Positions 1 to 5,554 of a stretch of 6,177 bases of DNA are shown here, in pieces. The position numbers were made by a program, and so were the translations under genes. Under the pieces are notes generated by a model. It was not told where the DNA came from. It searched no databases and saw only the letters and a program-made list of their open reading frames with translations. Source of the stretch: Actinomycetota bacterium (GTDB lineage: Bacteria; Actinomycetota; Actinomycetes; Nanopelagicales; Nanopelagicaceae); contig WLMD01000096.1 of assembly GCA_009700405.1 (NCBI GenBank), positions 1-6,177 on the forward strand. The letters are read 5' to 3'. Numbering within the stretch: position 1 is the first letter of the stretch; each line of letters starts with the position of its first letter.

Positions 1-611
1 CGACAGGTGTGGCATGAAGCGGAATAGAGCCATAACAAAGTGGCGTTAGTCAACAGAACTAACGAACCAACACTCATGTGGCCCCATTGACCTTCGCTAT
101 TGCGGAAAGCTAAAACGGCATCAATAGTAAGGAGAACATTGAAAACAAGACCGGCTAAAAAGAACCAGCGATGACCGTTCTGCAAAATTAGTGGAGCTTT
201 TGTTTCACCTGTATAGGTTTTATGTGGTTCAGCTACTGCGCATGCAGGCGGTGACTGCCAGAAAGATCTGTAGTAAGCCTTGCGGTAGTAGTAACAAGTC
301 ATGCGGAACCCGAGAGGGAAAACCAAAATAAACAAGGCGGGGGAAATGGCCATTCCGAAAATAGCTACCGTCCCAAGTGGCTGACCAAGTAGTGATCCAT
401 TAGTTGGACACGCAGCGGTGAGACATGGTGAATAGAAAGGAGAGATTAAAGGTTCTGCAAAATAAAATTTAGCCTCAAAGGCGCGGATGGTTGAATAAAT
501 AATGAAGGAGACAAGCACAGCAACCGTTATTGCTGGCTGTAGCCACCAACGATCGGTACGAAGTGTCTTCTCGGAAATCTTGGCTCTCGTCGCTGAGAAA
601 ACTCCAGACAT
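1..611 (-). CDS. Succinate dehydrogenase/fumarate reductase membrane-anchor subunit, Sdh1 (Rv0249c-like) type; partial, C-terminus beyond the left edge
   Basis: I translated this ORF by hand from the ATG at 611–609 to the window edge: 203 whole codons with no stop. It looks like the integral membrane anchor that links the flavoprotein and iron-sulfur subunits of actinobacterial Sdh1-type succinate dehydrogenase to the menaquinone pool. Family-like features are RTDRWWLQP (18–26), SPFYSPCLTAAC (57–68), GFRMTCYYYRKAYYRSFW (101–118), PPACAVAEPHKTYTGET (121–137), LILQNGHRWFF (141–151) and LLWLYSASCHTC (192–203). Hydrophobic segments lie at about 24–42, 82–103, 148–169 and 180–198. Known members are roughly 250–270 residues, so about a quarter is missing. 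The family normally precedes the flavoprotein and iron-sulfur genes, which would lie off the left edge. Identification is from recalled family sequence, not from a search. Confidence 0.85.
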   Translation of the reverse strand, partial: MSGVFSATRAKISEKTLRTDRWWLQPAITVAVLVSFIIYSTIRAFEAKFYFAEPLISPFYSPCLTAACPTNGSLLGQPLGTVAIFGMAISPALFILVFPLGFRMTCYYYRKAYYRSFWQSPPACAVAEPHKTYTGETKAPLILQNGHRWFFLAGLVFNVLLTIDAVLAFRNSEGQWGHMSVGSLVLLTNATLLWLYSASCHTC

Positions 612-618
612 GCACCAT

Positions 619-626
619 CTCCTTCT
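619..626 (-). promoter_or_regulatory. Shine-Dalgarno for the Sdh anchor gene
   Basis: Read on the minus strand this is AGAAGGAG, 7 nt before the ATG at 611. It is a strong ribosome binding site that fixes this start. The nearby ATGs at 618–616 and 640–638 are out of frame with the protein. Confidence 0.75.
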
Positions 627-640
627 GCCTTTTTACGCAT

Positions 641-655
641 GGCGTTAGAAACGCC
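641..655. repeat. Perfect 6-bp inverted repeat with 3-nt spacer upstream of the Sdh anchor gene
   Basis: GGCGTT-AGA-AACGCC forms a perfect 6-bp stem with a 3-nt loop. It lies about 30–44 nt upstream of the Sdh anchor ATG, before the Shine-Dalgarno in the direction of transcription. No T-run follows it on either strand, so it is unlikely to be a terminator. It could be a 5'-leader hairpin or an operator half-site pair. An alternative short pairing, ACGC with GCGT (635–645 area), would compete with it. Function is unknown and chance occurrence is possible. Confidence 0.4.
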
Positions 656-658
656 TCA

Positions 659-672
659 GGGAGAAGTTTCCC
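659..672. repeat. Near-palindrome GGGAGAAGTTTCCC in the Sdh anchor upstream region
   Basis: The 14-bp element pairs at all positions except one G·T and the two central bases. It sits 48–61 bp upstream of the Sdh anchor start, where a repressor or activator could bind. I do not recognise it as the site of a specific regulator, and I could not find a convincing -35/-10 pair next to it. Confidence 0.25.
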
Positions 673-741
673 GCGTTAATGGGTAAGTGCATAGGTTCAA
701 ACAAGCGTAAATGGCTATGAAGTCAGCCACACGCGAGCCTG

Positions 742-751
742 AGAAAAAGAG
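742..751 (-). terminator. Possible T-run termination or processing site just after tRNA-Ser
   Basis: On the minus strand the bases directly after the tRNA-Ser discriminator read CTCTTTTTCT. A five-T run right behind a folded tRNA can act as an intrinsic-type terminator, the tRNA stems standing in for the hairpin. No separate strong hairpin precedes it; a weak 5-bp pairing, TGGCT/AGCCA at 712–729, lies further downstream. Without a terminator here, the same transcript would continue into the Sdh anchor gene. Confidence 0.3.
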
Positions 752-834
752 CGGAGGACGAGGGATTTGAACCCTCGAAGGTTTCCCTTGCCGGTTTTCA
801 AGACCGGTGCACTCGGCCGCTATGCGAGTCCTCC
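752..834 (-). tRNA. tRNA-Ser (anticodon UGA)
   Basis: The minus strand folds as a class II tRNA. The acceptor stem is GGAGGAC pairing with GTCCTCC, with discriminator G at 752, usual for tRNA-Ser. The anticodon stem CCGGT/ACCGG encloses the loop CTTGAAA with anticodon TGA, reading UCA. A long variable arm around AAGGGAAACCTT is followed by the T arm GAGGG-TTCAAAT-CCCTC. CCA is not encoded (the next bases are C then T), so it must be added enzymatically. It starts 20 nt after the stop codon of the HAD gene, in the same direction, and is probably on the same transcript as serS, the gene for its own charging enzyme. Confidence 0.97.
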
Positions 835-854
835 GCGGCGTAATCTACCTGAAA

Positions 855-1673
855 CTAGGCCCGCGAAGGAAGTTGAATCAATTCTTCAAGGATTATCGCA
901 ACGCCATCTTCATTGTGAGGCAAAGCTTGGCCCTTGGCATGGTTCTTTCCATCTGGATGGCCATCCCCCATTGCGAAGGATCGACCACACCATTCCAACA
1001 TTGAAAAATCATTGGGGTTGTCGCCAAATGAAACACAATCTCGGGCATCGATACCTAGGCGCTGGGCCATCTTGGCCAATGTCGCACCTTTTGACACACC
1101 GTGTGTAGAAATCTCAAGCAATGATTCATGGGGGTTGGAGTGTGTAACCGTGACAACCCCATCAAGTATGGGGAGTGCGATTGTCAGCATTTCATCGGAG
1201 GATAGCTCTTGATTGGAACATCTAGCCAATAATTTTAAAGCTGGTGATTTCATAATCACTTCTATTTTCTCAACACCGACATTGTCTAAGCCAACATCCC
1301 ATTTGGCGACGTAATCTATTTCTCGATGAAAATAGTCATGTGATTCAACAGCGAATGAAATTGTTGGAATAGCTTTGCGCAATATAGAGACCGCTTCAAG
1401 TTGGGCGTTTACCGGCATTAACCATTCTTCCAAAACAACTCCTGCTTGTAAGTCATACAACATTGCTCCATTGCCACAAATCGCAGAACCAATTCCGAAA
1501 GCGTTTTGAATCTCTGGCATCCATCGTGGTGGGCGCCCGGTAACAAAAAATATCTCGATACCCATTGCATGTGCTTTAAGAAAAACATCAATGGTTCGTT
1601 GTGAGATCTCTCCGTAGTGCGCGACAATTGTTCCGTCTAGATCAGTTGCAATAAGTTTTGGGCGAAAGTTCAC
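855..1673 (-). CDS. Cof-type HAD-superfamily phosphatase (class IIB)
   Basis: This 272-residue soluble protein has all four HAD motifs. Motif I is DLDGT (11–15), with Asp11 the expected phosphoryl nucleophile and Asp13 the acid/base. Motif II is VTGRP around Thr45, motif III is the SKG lysine at about 195, and motif IV is GDNPND (217–222) for Mg2+ binding. The region between motifs II and III, roughly 85–185, is the C2-type cap that sets substrate choice. Cof-type enzymes dephosphorylate sugar phosphates, flavin mononucleotide or pyridoxal phosphate, and the substrate cannot be read from this sequence. The start is GTG at 1673–1671, sharing 4 nt (GTGA) with the serS stop. No clear Shine-Dalgarno is visible, so translation is probably coupled. 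A HAD gene directly after serS is, as I recall, a recurrent actinobacterial arrangement. Stop codon is TAG. Confidence 0.92.
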   Translation of the reverse strand: MNFRPKLIATDLDGTIVAHYGEISQRTIDVFLKAHAMGIEIFFVTGRPPRWMPEIQNAFGIGSAICGNGAMLYDLQAGVVLEEWLMPVNAQLEAVSILRKAIPTISFAVESHDYFHREIDYVAKWDVGLDNVGVEKIEVIMKSPALKLLARCSNQELSSDEMLTIALPILDGVVTVTHSNPHESLLEISTHGVSKGATLAKMAQRLGIDARDCVSFGDNPNDFSMLEWCGRSFAMGDGHPDGKNHAKGQALPHNEDGVAIILEELIQLPSRA

Positions 1674-2938
1674 ACAAGCTCAAATCTGGTCATGCCTAGG
1701 AATGGTTGCAATGCCGCTGGTACGTTTACAGATCCATCTTCATTTTGATGATTTTCTAGAATGGCAACAATCATTCGCGGAATCGCGACAAGGGTTCCGT
1801 TGAGTGTTGAAACATGCTTTGTGCTTTCCGCATCTTTCATTCTGATGTTCAAACGGCGCGCCTGAAATTCGGTGCAATTGGAAGTACTTGTCACTTCTCT
1901 GTAGGCATCCTGTGTTGGAATCCATGCTTCGCAATCGAACTTACGGATTGCGCTCGAGCCAAGATCTCCTGAGGCTACATCGATGACACGGAAGGGAATT
2001 TCCATTGCATTAAGAAAGTCCTTTTCCCATTGAAGTAAACGTTGATGTTCTGCAACAGCGTCTTCAGGTTTGCAGAAAACAAACATCTCCACTTTATCGA
2101 ATTGGTGAACGCGAATAATTCCACGAGTATCTTTGCCGTATGTTCCTGCTTCACGACGAAAACATGTGGAGTAACCGGCATATCTCAGCGGAAGTTTCTC
2201 CGCATTTAGAACTTCATCCATGTGATAGGCAGCTAAAGGAACTTCGCTGGTGCCAACTAAATAAAAATCATCTTTTTCTAAAGTAAACACATTCTCAGCT
2301 GCTTGTCCTAAAAAGCCAGTCCCTTCCATGGCGGCAGGCTTGACTAAAACAGGAGGGATTACTGGAATAAATCCGGCTTTTACTGCGCTAGAAATGGCGT
2401 AATTAACTAATGCGAACTCCAAAAGAGCACCTACGCCAGTGAGGTAGTAAAAACGCGCACCGGAAACTTTTGCGCCTCTTTCGGTATCTATCGCACCTAA
2501 TAGTTTTCCGAGTTCTACGTGATCCTTAGGCGCAAATCCATCTTTTGTGAAATCCCTTGGGGTGCCTACGTGCTCAAGTACAACAAAGTCGGCTTCTCCA
2601 CCAATAGGTGCTGCGGGATCTAAAAGGTTAGAAAGTAGCAAAGTTAATTGCGCTGAAGTTTCCTCAGCCTCTGACTTGCGCGTATCTGCCGCCTTAACAA
2701 GAGCTGAAAGTTCTTTGCCGCGTTCTAGCATCGCTGCTTTTTCTTCTGGCTTTGCGGCGCCCATTGTCTTAGAAAAAATATTTTGTTCTGCGCGCAATCC
2801 TTCAAATTCTACTATTGCGGTTCGTCGCACTTCATCGGCGGCAAGAATTTGGTCCACTATTGCAGGGTCTTCTCCGCGCCCTCTTTGTGAAATGCGAACC
2901 GCTTCTGGGTTTTCACGCAAGAATTTTATATCGATCAT
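1670..2938 (-). CDS. serS: Seryl-tRNA synthetase
   Basis: This 422-residue class IIa aminoacyl-tRNA synthetase attaches serine to tRNA-Ser in the cytosol, and its product also feeds selenocysteine synthesis where that exists. Residues 1–110 form the helical, charged coiled-coil arm that grips the long variable arm of tRNA-Ser. The catalytic core follows: GGEADFVVLEHVGTPRDF (113–130), the motif 1 region GFIPVIPPVLVKP (189–201), the serine/ATP-site segment VGTSEVPLA (228–236), motif 2 FRREAGTYGKDTRGIIRVHQF (260–280) with its Arg and Glu residues, and motif 3 LNGTLVAIPRMIVAILENHQ (379–398) with Arg388. Length is normal and nothing is missing. The ATG start shares 4 nt (ATGA) with the pheA stop and has an AGAAGGA site 8 nt upstream. 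The cognate tRNA-Ser lies two genes downstream on the same strand. Confidence 0.98.
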   Translation of the reverse strand: MIDIKFLRENPEAVRISQRGRGEDPAIVDQILAADEVRRTAIVEFEGLRAEQNIFSKTMGAAKPEEKAAMLERGKELSALVKAADTRKSEAEETSAQLTLLLSNLLDPAAPIGGEADFVVLEHVGTPRDFTKDGFAPKDHVELGKLLGAIDTERGAKVSGARFYYLTGVGALLEFALVNYAISSAVKAGFIPVIPPVLVKPAAMEGTGFLGQAAENVFTLEKDDFYLVGTSEVPLAAYHMDEVLNAEKLPLRYAGYSTCFRREAGTYGKDTRGIIRVHQFDKVEMFVFCKPEDAVAEHQRLLQWEKDFLNAMEIPFRVIDVASGDLGSSAIRKFDCEAWIPTQDAYREVTSTSNCTEFQARRLNIRMKDAESTKHVSTLNGTLVAIPRMIVAILENHQNEDGSVNVPAALQPFLGMTRFELV

Positions 2939-3849
2939 ATTGCTCGTCCTTCTCTCACATCACGAAGCCATTGAGATGATTCAGTAAAAGCAACATCGCT
3001 TGTACGTTGTGTAGAAGTTGGTGCAATTTTATCGGCCCGTGGGTATGAACCAAGAAAACGAATGTCTTCGCAAATTCTGCGGAGTCCGGTTAAGGCATCT
3101 CCAACGCGAGACTCATTGACATGACCTTCTGCATCGATAATGAAATGGTAGTGACCAAGTTCGCGTCCAGTAGGTCGACTTTGAATGAAAGTTAAATTGA
3201 CTTCGCGCACTGCAAATTCTGTAAGAACCTCTAGAAGTGCACCCGCATGATCGCGCCCGATAAATGCAGCTAGTGAAGTTCGATCGTGTCCTGTTGGGGG
3301 TGGAATTTCTCCTGGTTTAGAAACAAGTACGAAACGAGTCACCGCTTCATTGTTGTCACCAATATCTGCTTTAAGAATTTCTAATCCGTAGTGTGCTGCC
3401 GCATTTGGTGCCGCGATAGCTGCATCGAATTCACCACGTGTAATAGCTTCAGCAGCAGCAGCTGTTGAATTTGTGGCTATAACTTCTGCATCAGGGTAAT
3501 GAGTTGCAATGAAGTTGCGGCACTGGGCCTCTGCGTGAGGGTGTGTTGCGATTCTTTTAATAACTGTTGTTGCCGATTTTGCCATGAGCGCGAAAGTTAC
3601 GGGCAATGTAACTTCACCCTTAATAATCAGTGGGTCGCCTGTAGCTAGTTCATCAAGTGTTCGGGCTACGACTCCCTCAACTGAATTCTCGATAGGCACT
3701 AACGCATAATCTGCTCGACCTTGTCGCACTGCTTCTAACGTTGCTGTGACATTGGCAAAAGGAAGTGCTTGATCCTCTGGTGTTGTGATTTTTTGGAGAG
3801 CCGCCTCCGTGAAGGTCCCAACAGGGCCAAGGTAGGCGTATGTGCTCAT
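2935..3849 (-). CDS. pheA: Prephenate dehydratase (monofunctional, with ACT regulatory domain)
   Basis: This 304-residue enzyme converts prephenate to phenylpyruvate, the committed step to phenylalanine. Residues 4–180 are the dehydratase domain: YLGPVGTFTEAAL (5–17), VPIENSVEG (51–59) and the catalytic-site VTRF (170–173). Residues 190–270 are the ACT domain that binds phenylalanine for feedback inhibition, with the GALV-type motif as GALL (203–206) and the ESRP-type motif as QSRP (223–226). No chorismate mutase domain is fused, as usual in actinobacteria. The tail WLRDVREGRAI resembles the mycobacterial enzyme. The Glu-to-Gln change in ESRP may alter allosteric response. The ATG at 3849 comes 3 nt after the upstream phosphodiesterase stop and lacks a clear Shine-Dalgarno, suggesting coupling. 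The stop overlaps the serS start. Confidence 0.96.
   Translation of the reverse strand: MSTYAYLGPVGTFTEAALQKITTPEDQALPFANVTATLEAVRQGRADYALVPIENSVEGVVARTLDELATGDPLIIKGEVTLPVTFALMAKSATTVIKRIATHPHAEAQCRNFIATHYPDAEVIATNSTAAAAEAITRGEFDAAIAAPNAAAHYGLEILKADIGDNNEAVTRFVLVSKPGEIPPPTGHDRTSLAAFIGRDHAGALLEVLTEFAVREVNLTFIQSRPTGRELGHYHFIIDAEGHVNESRVGDALTGLRRICEDIRFLGSYPRADKIAPTSTQRTSDVAFTESSQWLRDVREGRAI
2947..2953 (-). promoter_or_regulatory. Shine-Dalgarno for serS inside the end of pheA
   Basis: On the minus strand this reads AGAAGGA, 8 nt before the serS ATG. It lies within the last codons of pheA. Of the genes in this series, serS is the one with a clear site of its own, which fits a need for independent high translation. 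Confidence 0.65.
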
Positions 3850-3852
3850 TGG

Positions 3853-4560
3853 TTAAGGATACCCGAGCACCTTGCGCGCTTGTGACGGCTTATTTGTAAT
3901 AACTACATCAATTCCCGCTTGGGCGCAGAATTGAACATCTTGCGCCTCATCTACAGTCCAGACAAAGAGACGTTTTCCATCAGCTTTTGCCTTGTCGATA
4001 AATTCGGGATGAGATTTGATCATGTCGATATCTGGTCCGATTGTTTGAGCTGATGAATATCGGCGTCTACGTTTGGCTCTCACTGATTCAAGAAGTATCA
4101 CCGTATTAATATCCGGCATCGAACGCCTCACGCTTTCGATAGCCATCCAGGAAAAAGACATCACAGAAATTTCGATACCAGATTCTAAGATTTCGGTTTG
4201 GTGATCATCTAATTCTTTGGCGAGGATATTTTCAATTTCGCGCCCCGTTGGTACCGGGTGCTTTGTTTCCAAAGCCAAATCCTTTTTATTTTCGATTGCA
4301 AAGGTAAGAAAATCCCGAAAATGCATTACTTGTGGGTAACGTTCTTTGATTTCAAAATATGTGAGTGCTGCTATATGTCCTGAAGTTCCGGCCATTCGCT
4401 CCATGGTTGCGTCATGCCACAAAATCGGGACAGAGTCTTTCGTTAATCTGAGGTCGCATTCAAACCCATCGGCGCCTTGTTCGATAGCGGCCACATAGGC
4501 AGCACGGGTGTGTTCTGGGAAGTCGTAGGAAGCCCCTCTATGGGCATAGATTTTTGGCAT
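3853..4560 (-). CDS. Glycerophosphodiester phosphodiesterase (GDPD/GlpQ family)
   Basis: From the ATG at 4560–4558 this gives 235 residues. It hydrolyses glycerophosphodiesters, products of phospholipid deacylation, to glycerol 3-phosphate and an alcohol, with a divalent metal. Visible family signatures are HRGASYDFPEHT (7–18; catalytic His7 with Arg8 and Glu16), FECDLRLTKD (33–42; metal ligands Glu34 and Asp36), WHDATMERM (48–56; second catalytic His49), ALETKHP in the barrel core, and the C-terminal FVWTVDEAQD…GIDVVITNKP. There is no signal peptide or membrane segment, so it should be cytosolic, unlike periplasmic GlpQ. I preferred this start because family members begin a few residues before the AHRG motif. 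An in-frame ATG at 4587–4585 (244 residues) directly abuts tRNA-Leu. A GTG farther up (270 residues) lies inside the tRNA and is not credible. Neither plausible start has a good Shine-Dalgarno. In Mycobacterium glpQ1 also lies near pheA (recalled). Confidence 0.88.
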   Translation of the reverse strand: MPKIYAHRGASYDFPEHTRAAYVAAIEQGADGFECDLRLTKDSVPILWHDATMERMAGTSGHIAALTYFEIKERYPQVMHFRDFLTFAIENKKDLALETKHPVPTGREIENILAKELDDHQTEILESGIEISVMSFSWMAIESVRRSMPDINTVILLESVRAKRRRRYSSAQTIGPDIDMIKSHPEFIDKAKADGKRLFVWTVDEAQDVQFCAQAGIDVVITNKPSQARKVLGYP

Positions 4561-4588
4561 CGTTTGTGCAGGGTTGGTGTTTTTCATG

Positions 4589-4671
4589 TGCGCGAGAGGG
4601 GATTTGAACCCCCACACCCTTACGAATACACGGACCTGAACCGTGCGCGTCTGCCGTTCCGCCACTCACGC
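4589..4671 (-). tRNA. tRNA-Leu (anticodon CAG)
   Basis: The minus strand folds as a class II tRNA. The acceptor stem is GCGTGAG with CTCGCGC (one G·U pair), and discriminator A at 4589 is the identity base for tRNA-Leu. The anticodon stem CACGG/CCGTG holds the loop TTCAGGT with anticodon CAG, reading CUG. The long variable arm TATTCGTAAGGGTGT is followed by the T loop TTCAAAT on a G/C-rich stem. CCA is not encoded. One base after the discriminator, an in-frame ATG of the phosphodiesterase begins. As I recall, tRNA-Leu(CAG) sits next to the fha/pstP/pknB cluster in other actinobacteria, and here it sits 88 bp from a PstP-like gene. Confidence 0.97.
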
Positions 4672-4699
4672 GATTAATAATGTGTAAGACTTACCAAAG

Positions 4700-4727
4700 A
4701 TTATCACCATTAGGCTTTCGGTTACAG
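4700..4727 (-). promoter_or_regulatory. Candidate promoter for tRNA-Leu and the downstream gene series
   Basis: On the minus strand GATAAT (4705–4700) matches the -10 consensus at five of six bases. A weak -35, CTGTAA (4727–4722), lies 16 nt upstream. Transcription would start near 4693, giving about 22 nt of leader before tRNA-Leu. It is the best -10 match in the 88-bp divergent intergenic stretch for this direction. The -35 is poor, so the call is tentative. Confidence 0.35.
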
Positions 4728-4745
4728 ATTCGTGCTGTCGAGAGA

Positions 4746-4751
4746 TATAAG
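4746..4751 (+). promoter_or_regulatory. Candidate -10 element for the phosphatase–kinase operon
   Basis: TATAAG matches the -10 consensus at five of six bases and ends 8 bp before the GTG at 4760. If real, transcription would begin almost at the start codon, producing a nearly leaderless mRNA, which is common in actinobacteria. It overlaps the AAGGGG that could serve as a Shine-Dalgarno, so the two readings exclude each other. No good -35 is visible. Confidence 0.25.
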
Positions 4752-4754
4752 GGG
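4749..4754 (+). promoter_or_regulatory. Possible Shine-Dalgarno for the PP2C phosphatase
   Basis: AAGGGG lies 5 nt before the GTG start at 4760. It supports that start if a promoter further upstream gives a leader. It would not be transcribed if the overlapping TATAAG is the -10. Confidence 0.4.
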
Positions 4755-4759
4755 TAAGA

Positions 4760-5554
4760 GTGAGTTTGCCACCACCGGCGAGGTTTATAACTTCCGCGCG
4801 TTCGGTTGTTGGTCTTGTGCGCTCCGGAAATGAGGACTCTGCTCTTATCCATTCACATCTCTTGGCTGTTGCGGATGGAATGGGTGGGCATGCAGGCGGA
4901 GAGGTTGCCTCGGCTAGTGCGATCAAAACTCTTTCGCGATTATGCGCGACCTTAGATCAAAACCTTATTGATTCTGATTCTGCTGAAGACTTACTTTTAA
5001 ACTTCCTGCACGACATTGACAGTGAAGTCGGTCGTGTTGCCAGTGAAGACAGTGATCTCACTGGCATGGGAACAACTTTGAGCGCTTTAATGTTATATAA
5101 CAAAGGTCAAAGTGTTGCCTTGTTGCATGTTGGTGATTCACGTTGTTACCGACTTAGGGGTAAAGAACTTGTGCAGTTGAGCAGAGATCACACTGTTTTG
5201 CGTGAGTTGATTGAGCAAGGCGCTGTCACACCCGAAGAGGCTAACGAACACCCTCAAAGATCCTTTCTTACGCAAGCGATTATGGGTGAAGGTTCACTGG
5301 TCCCAGTGTTGATGGTTTATGAAACAGAACCTGGTGATCGGTATTTATTATGCAGCGATGGTCTCTCCTCTGTTATAGATGATGAGGCAATAAAGACTGG
5401 TATGAAGATTCCGGATCTGGATGATTCATTAACTTTTCTAGTTGATGCCGCTTACGCCTCTGGAGCGCCAGATAATGTAACAGTCCTTATTTCAGACCTT
5501 GATTCTCATAATGAAGTTTCTACCCAGATCTCATTGATTGGGGCTGCCTCATGA
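4760..5554 (+). CDS. PP2C-family Ser/Thr protein phosphatase (PstP-like, cytosolic)
   Basis: This 264-residue metal-dependent phosphatase removes phosphate from Ser/Thr residues and is the expected partner of the kinase that follows. PPM/PP2C motifs appear in order: GLVRSGNEDS (18–27), ADGMGGHAGGEVAS (38–51) with metal ligand Asp39, GMGTTLSAL (102–110), HVGDSRCYRLR (123–133), QLSRDHTVL…HPQRSFLTQAIMG (139–176), CSDGL (198–202) with Asp200, and GAPDNVTVLI (235–244) with Asp238. It covers essentially the catalytic domain. Mycobacterial PstP is about 500 residues with a transmembrane helix and an external domain, none of which is seen here. The start is GTG, consistent with family N-termini. The stop overlaps the kinase ATG by 4 nt (ATGA). 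No FHA-domain gene precedes it, unlike the usual fhaA–fhaB–pstP order. Confidence 0.94.
   Translation: MSLPPPARFITSARSVVGLVRSGNEDSALIHSHLLAVADGMGGHAGGEVASASAIKTLSRLCATLDQNLIDSDSAEDLLLNFLHDIDSEVGRVASEDSDLTGMGTTLSALMLYNKGQSVALLHVGDSRCYRLRGKELVQLSRDHTVLRELIEQGAVTPEEANEHPQRSFLTQAIMGEGSLVPVLMVYETEPGDRYLLCSDGLSSVIDDEAIKTGMKIPDLDDSLTFLVDAAYASGAPDNVTVLISDLDSHNEVSTQISLIGAAS

Noticed and set aside
641..655. Rho-independent terminator at the GGCGTT/AACGCC hairpin
   Set aside because: No T-run follows the stem on either strand. On the minus strand it is followed by a sequence leading into the Shine-Dalgarno of the Sdh gene.
767..1212. Plus-strand ORFs of 113, 65 and 92 codons over tRNA-Ser and the HAD gene
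   Set aside because: They lie antisense to a tRNA and to a well-supported HAD gene, and their translations resemble no family.
2547..2987. 146-codon plus-strand ORF antisense to serS
   Set aside because: Its Ser/Ala/Arg-rich translation is the typical shadow of the Leu/Glu/Ala-rich coiled-coil arm of SerS on the other strand.
4561..4665. N-terminal extension of the phosphodiesterase to a GTG at 4665 (270-residue version)
   Set aside because: The added N-terminal residues are translated from the tRNA-Leu gene and show no family similarity. The GDPD fold begins at the AHRG motif just after the ATG at 4560.
4477..4677. 66-codon plus-strand ORF spanning the GDPD start and tRNA-Leu
   Set aside because: It is antisense to a tRNA and a conserved gene. 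The ERGFEPP-like peptide is a known artefact of translating the complement of tRNA T arms.
4666..4926. 86-codon minus-strand ORF over the phosphatase N-terminus and divergent promoter region
   Set aside because: It is antisense to the conserved PP2C motifs and has no recognisable domain. Its 3' end runs into the tRNA-Leu promoter and gene.
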